NCBI GenBank assembly: GCA_009663005.1 | Contig: VIGQ01001893.1 | Coordinates: forward strand, 7,501-18,625 | Length of the DNA stretch: 11,125 nt | Direction: 5' to 3' | Source of the DNA: Actinidia chinensis | Taxonomy: Eukaryota > Streptophyta > Magnoliopsida > Ericales > Actinidiaceae | Part shown: in pieces, positions 8,290-11,125 of the stretch | How the letters are laid out: each line of letters starts with the position of its first letter | How positions within the stretch are numbered: position 1 is the stretch's first letter | Made by a program: the position numbers and the translations under genes | The notes under the pieces: generated by a model | What the model was told of the DNA's origin: nothing | Database searches by the model: none | The model's input: only the letters and a program-made list of their open reading frames with translations

Positions 8290-9140
8290 GAAGGAAAACT
8301 CCAAGTGTCAATTAGGGTGCCTGGTCACAAATACGACTTTCCTGGCATTGATCTGAGATCGCTATGCACAAATTTTCACCGCCCGAAACCTTCTCCAGCT
8401 CGCCAAAAGCGAAGGAAGTTCGCCCCTGAACCGCCTAAAAGTCATTGAAGACGAGTGAACAAGCTCATCAGAGCAATGTCATCCGAGAACACACTATCCG
8501 TATTGGCTCGCCAATGTCGTCGTCGCTCCCCAAAACGAGAAAAGTAGAGGGTGTGCGTAGACTTCATTCACCACCGACCTCAACAAGGCTTGCCCAAAAG
8601 ACATTTTTTTTCCTTTGCCTCAAATCGATCTGATTGTCGACGCCACCTCCAAGCACGAGCTCCTGAGTTTTATTGACGCCTTCTCGGGATATCACCAGAA
8701 TCAGGATGTAACCCTCCTGACCTTGAAGACTTCTTTTATCACAAGAGCGGGGTTTGTATTGTTACAAAGTCATGCCATTTTCGGATTAAAGAACGCTGGG
8801 GCTACATACCAGAGGTTAGTCACAAGATTGTTCAAGGAACAAATTGGAATACCATGGAAGTATACATAAATGATTGCTTAGTTTATAAAAAGTCTCCGAT
8901 CATCGACCACATCGCCATCCTGAAGTAACATTTAGCATTCTGCGTCGCACCAGATGATGTTGACATCCCTCCAAATGCATCTTTGGAGTGTCGTCCGGAA
9001 ATTTTTGGGATTCTGGTTCACTAAGCGTGGAATCGAGGTAACCCAAATTCAAATCCAAGACCCCTGGTCGTCTATGAGCTCGCCCAGAAATATCAGGAAA
9101 TACAAAAACAGCTGACTACTGGCGAGTAGCCGGCCCTGAA
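8290..9140 (+). pseudogene. Reverse transcriptase domain of Pol, decayed, active site altered
   Basis: This domain would copy element RNA into DNA. Conserved blocks in order are DFPGID (8335-8352), YPYWLANVVVAP (8495-8530), a VDF-like start of the LNKACPK block near 8557-8605, and then a long clean stretch in the frame open from 8615. That stretch holds LLSFIDAFSGYHQ, with the first catalytic Asp at 8675-8677, and FGLKNAGATYQRL from 8780. After a frameshift the active-site box reads M-E-V-Y-I-N-D (8854-8874): the first Asp of Y-x-D-D is Asn (AAT), as a G-to-A change would give. KCIFGVSS (8973-8996) and KFLGFWFTKRGIE (8999-9037) mark the thumb. Several frameshifts and stops, plus the active-site change, mean it is dead. 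Confidence 0.88.
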
Positions 9141-9289
9141 CCGATTTGTTCCCTCCAGGTCTGCGACAAGTGCTCCCCCTTCTTCTTGATACTAAAGGAA
9201 AAGCCAGACCTTTTAAAATGAACGAGGAACTGAAAAGCATTCCACCGCTGAAGCTTGGAATCAAGTCATCTCGATCTCCTCCCTTACTT
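9141..9289 (+). other. RT-RNase H connection, degenerate
   Basis: This is the continuation of pol between the RT thumb and RNase H, with fragments of the connection region near 9145-9215 in shifting frames. No separate gene is present. Confidence 0.45.
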
Positions 9290-9715
9290 ACATCCCGCGT
9301 CTCACCCTGAGCGTACAGACCTTTATGTAGATTTTTATCCATCTCAGGCGCCCACCCGCCAGTGATGCTGGCTGCATCAATCCGAGAAGAAGGGGTCAGC
9401 CTAGTCCCTACACAGTCCAAGACCAATATCTAACGTTAGCAAAGTCTTGACTATGGAGCATAGGTCGGTTATGCCCAAGATTGTGACAGAAGGTCGCCTA
9501 CGCCCTAATGATCGCCGCCAGAAAACTCTTCGTCATTTACTTCCAACATGTCCATCCCATCTTGTACTACTGATCAACCATTGCACATATTCTTTCTGAC
9601 GCACATCAGGTCGGCTACCTCAAATGGTCCGTCTGAGCTAAAGTGAGTTTCCACATTGAATACGCCATGACGACAATATAGGCCAGGCCTGCTGATTTCT
9701 TATCGAATCCAACCC
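9290..9715 (+). pseudogene. RNase H domain of Pol (first copy), decayed
   Basis: This RNase H would degrade the RNA strand of the RNA-DNA hybrid. LYVDFYPS-like sequence near 9320-9345 marks the first strand, and a region at about 9360-9420 corresponds to the second and third strands. The best preserved block is KVAYALMIAARKLFVIYFQ (9490-9546), the central helix of gypsy RNase H, followed by HVHPI. After an in-frame stop, VGYLKWSV (about 9610-9634) and a degenerate FHIEYA continue the fold, and RPADFLSNPTHE (about 9685-9720) resembles the usual link to the next domain. It directly follows RT and precedes the second RNase H. Stops at about 9571 and 9635 break the best frame. Confidence 0.75.
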
Positions 9716-9789
9716 ATGAGGACACTTCTCTCCGGCAACCTGAGAACGGCCCTCCTGAAGCGGGAATTATTTCCTAAAGAACCGACCTC

Positions 9790-10215
9790 ATAAAAAGACC
9801 GTCGCCCCTTGAAAATTGTTTCGTTGATGGCTCTCTAACCAGCACGGCTCGGGGCAGGGCTCATCATCCGAACTCTACACAGCGCACAAATGGTAATATG
9901 CCATAAAAAAGAAATTGGATTTCCGAAAGCCACTACAATGGAATCCCGAGTAAGAAGCCCTCCTCGCGGATTTAAGGTGGCAACAGAGTTGGGAGCACAA
10001 TCTTGGAAGTCTTCAGTTACCTCGTCAACTGTGGTAAACAAGTCCAAGGAGACTACCTCCCTCGCGCCAAAGACCAGAACTGATAGCCTACATTTAGCGA
10101 GGTGAAGGTTGTGTCTGCCAAAATCAAGAAATTAAGATCCAACCCAGATTCCCCGAGAAGATAATAAAAAGGCAGATGCCTTGGCTAATCTGGCATCAAC
10201 TTTCGAGTTCATTGC
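9790..10215 (+). pseudogene. Second, archaeal-type RNase H domain (Tat-lineage mark), decayed
   Basis: A new RNase H-like unit starts with NCFVDGS (9814-9834), whose Asp (9826-9828) is the first catalytic position, followed by a glycine-rich GRA stretch. After frame changes, GFKVATELGAQ (9968-10000) matches the first long helix and VVNK (10031-10042) lies near the next acidic strand, though the Asp expected just before it is not seen. The domain closes with KKADALANLASTFEF, of which ADALANLAS is at 10172-10198, the typical C-terminal helix with its last catalytic Asp. A second RNase H between the first RNase H and integrase is known from plant Tat-group elements and supports that placement. 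Stops and at least three frames break it. Confidence 0.72.
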
Positions 10216-10239
10216 TAGCAGGTCATTCCTCTGGAATTT

Positions 10240-11125
10240 TTAGATACCCAAGCATTGGGGCCGCCACTCAACTCCATCCAAATGGAAGAAAATCCGACGT
10301 GGATGGACAAAAGTTTGCCTTATCTCCGAAAAGGTATCCTGCAGAAGATAAGCTCCAAGCTCGCCGCCTCCAATATCAAATCCGCGAGGTTTAATGTATT
10401 TTCAAGCAGCTATACAAAGGTCTTTTTTCAGGACCACTCTTGAGATGTCTCCGACCAGAAGAGGCAGAGTACGTCCGCGAAAAATAAACGAAGGCAATAT
10501 GCGGAAATCACTCTAGTCAAGTCTTGCGAAGAAAACTATTCGCCAGGATATTTTTGGCCGACCAATAGAACGATAAGACTAGATGCGGCAGCGATATAAG
10601 AATGCGACCAATGCTAGAGGTTTGCCCCCGTTAGAGCCCATCTCCCTCACACCCTTGATTGTACCGATGTCCAGCCCCTGGACCTTTCGCCCAGTGGGGG
10701 TAGACATCTGGGTTCCCCTACCTGCAAGCTCCTTTGCAAAGAAGTTTTTAATTGTCGCCATAGATTATTTCCTAAATGGATAGAAGCGCAACTCTCGCCA
10801 AGATTACGAGAACAATACCAGGATTTCGTATGGAAGCACCTTGTGTGTAGATTCGAAATCCCAAGGTTATCATCTCGGACAACGCAAGGCAGTTCGACAA
10901 GACAGTTTCAGGTTATTCTGTTCGGATCTCCGCCATCTCCCACGTCTCATTGCCCCGGTCATCCTCCAAGCTAATGGCCAAGTTGAAATTAACCAACCTC
11001 GTTACCATCCCCTTAGGATTTGAAGGCGAGGTTAGACAGGTCAAAAGCGAGTGGGCGGAAGCTGCCAATCTACTTGGGCCTATCCTACTACTACCGGATT
11101 CCTCCACGTGAAACTCCTTTCCATG
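10240..11125 (+). pseudogene. Integrase domain of Pol, decayed and cut by the window edge
   Basis: Integrase would insert the DNA copy. The entry region (near 10285-10390) is followed by LLRCLRPEEAEYVRE (10438-10482). The H-H-C-C zinc-binding part after it is badly broken, but GYFWPT (10546-10563) marks its end. In the catalytic core the first Asp lies in GVDIWVPLP (codon 10703-10705), VAIDYF follows at 10757-10771, the second Asp in ISDNARQF (10878-10880) and the Glu in QANGQVE (10985-10987). The spacings of about 58 and 36 codons fit the D-D-35-E pattern, but the three residues stand in three different frames. A WAYPTTT and ETPFH-like end of the core is visible at 11077-11123. The C-terminal part, polypurine tract and 3' LTR lie outside. 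Confidence 0.85.

Larger units (their letters stand above)
4798..11125 (+). mobile_element. Ty3/gypsy LTR retrotransposon, Tat-like lineage, degenerate, 3' part outside window
   Basis: A candidate 5' LTR, a primer-binding-like site and the domain order gag, protease, RT, RNase H, second RNase H, integrase identify a Ty3/gypsy (Metaviridae-type) element. The second, archaeal-type RNase H before integrase is a known mark of the plant Tat group (Ogre, Retand and relatives), and the zinc-knuckle form C-x-F-H-x-D in Gag is common in the same group. All domains lie on the plus strand but scattered over three frames with many stops, so the copy is long inactive. The polypurine tract and 3' LTR must lie beyond 11125, so neither insertion age nor target-site duplication can be obtained here. 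The element is visibly GC-richer than the DNA to its left. Confidence 0.88.

Noticed and set aside
9049..9426. 125-codon open frame on the minus strand inside pol
   Set aside because: It lies opposite the RT-RNase H region, shows no domain, and the plus strand there carries recognisable pol fragments. It is best read as an antisense shadow.
1..11125. CRISPR array, bacterial operon, rRNA or organelle gene
   Set aside because: There are no regularly spaced repeats, no ribosome-binding-site-led gene series, no rRNA stretches and no organelle gene I could recognise. The content is plant nuclear repeats.

Overview
The window looks like nuclear DNA of a flowering plant, most likely a dicot. It has no intact gene. 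About 4.8 kb of AT-rich intergenic DNA (1-4797) is followed by the 5' part of a badly decayed Ty3/gypsy LTR retrotransposon (about 4798-11125), which runs off the right edge inside the integrase. The evidence for a plant is the type of retrotransposon (plant Tat-like lineage, with a second RNase H between the first RNase H and integrase), a tRNA-derived SINE-like unit, a hAT-like MITE candidate, and the sharp change from AT-rich flank to GC-richer element. The species cannot be named from this sequence.

Left half: 1-1680 has no recognisable gene. At 1671-1707 there is a small GC pocket with a 12-C run. At 1922-1984 a 20-mer occurs twice. At about 2082-2304, on the minus strand, lies a SINE-like unit with box A-like and box B-like pol III promoter elements and an (AAAT)n tail. 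The stretch 2312-2820 is of mixed composition and unassigned, and 2820-3830 is AT-rich low-complexity DNA. The minus strand of 3870-4157 is open for 95 codons but matches nothing I recognise. At 4365-4561 there is a roughly 200-bp MITE candidate with CCGTTTGG-type termini and an internal hairpin. A partial 45-bp tandem duplication follows at 4633-4712.

Right half: a candidate 5' LTR (4798-5788, about 0.99 kb) contains a TATA box (5524-5532) and is followed at once by a primer-binding-site-like sequence (5793-5809). The usual gag-pol order then follows on the plus strand: gag (from about 5905, with a zinc-knuckle remnant at 7196), protease (D-N-G-S-S at 7635), reverse transcriptase (8290-9140), RNase H (9290-9715), a second archaeal-type RNase H (9790-10215) and integrase (10240 to the window end). 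Short conserved blocks survive in all three forward frames, separated by frameshifts and stop codons. The RT active site reads Y-I-N-D instead of Y-x-D-D. In an intact element these products would package the RNA (Gag), mature the polyprotein (protease), copy it to DNA (RT and RNase H) and insert it (integrase). This copy cannot make them, although the LTR promoter might still be transcribed. I found no evidence for a new biological system. The points most worth checking are the SINE, the MITE, the GGCGA-rich LTR and the RT active-site change.
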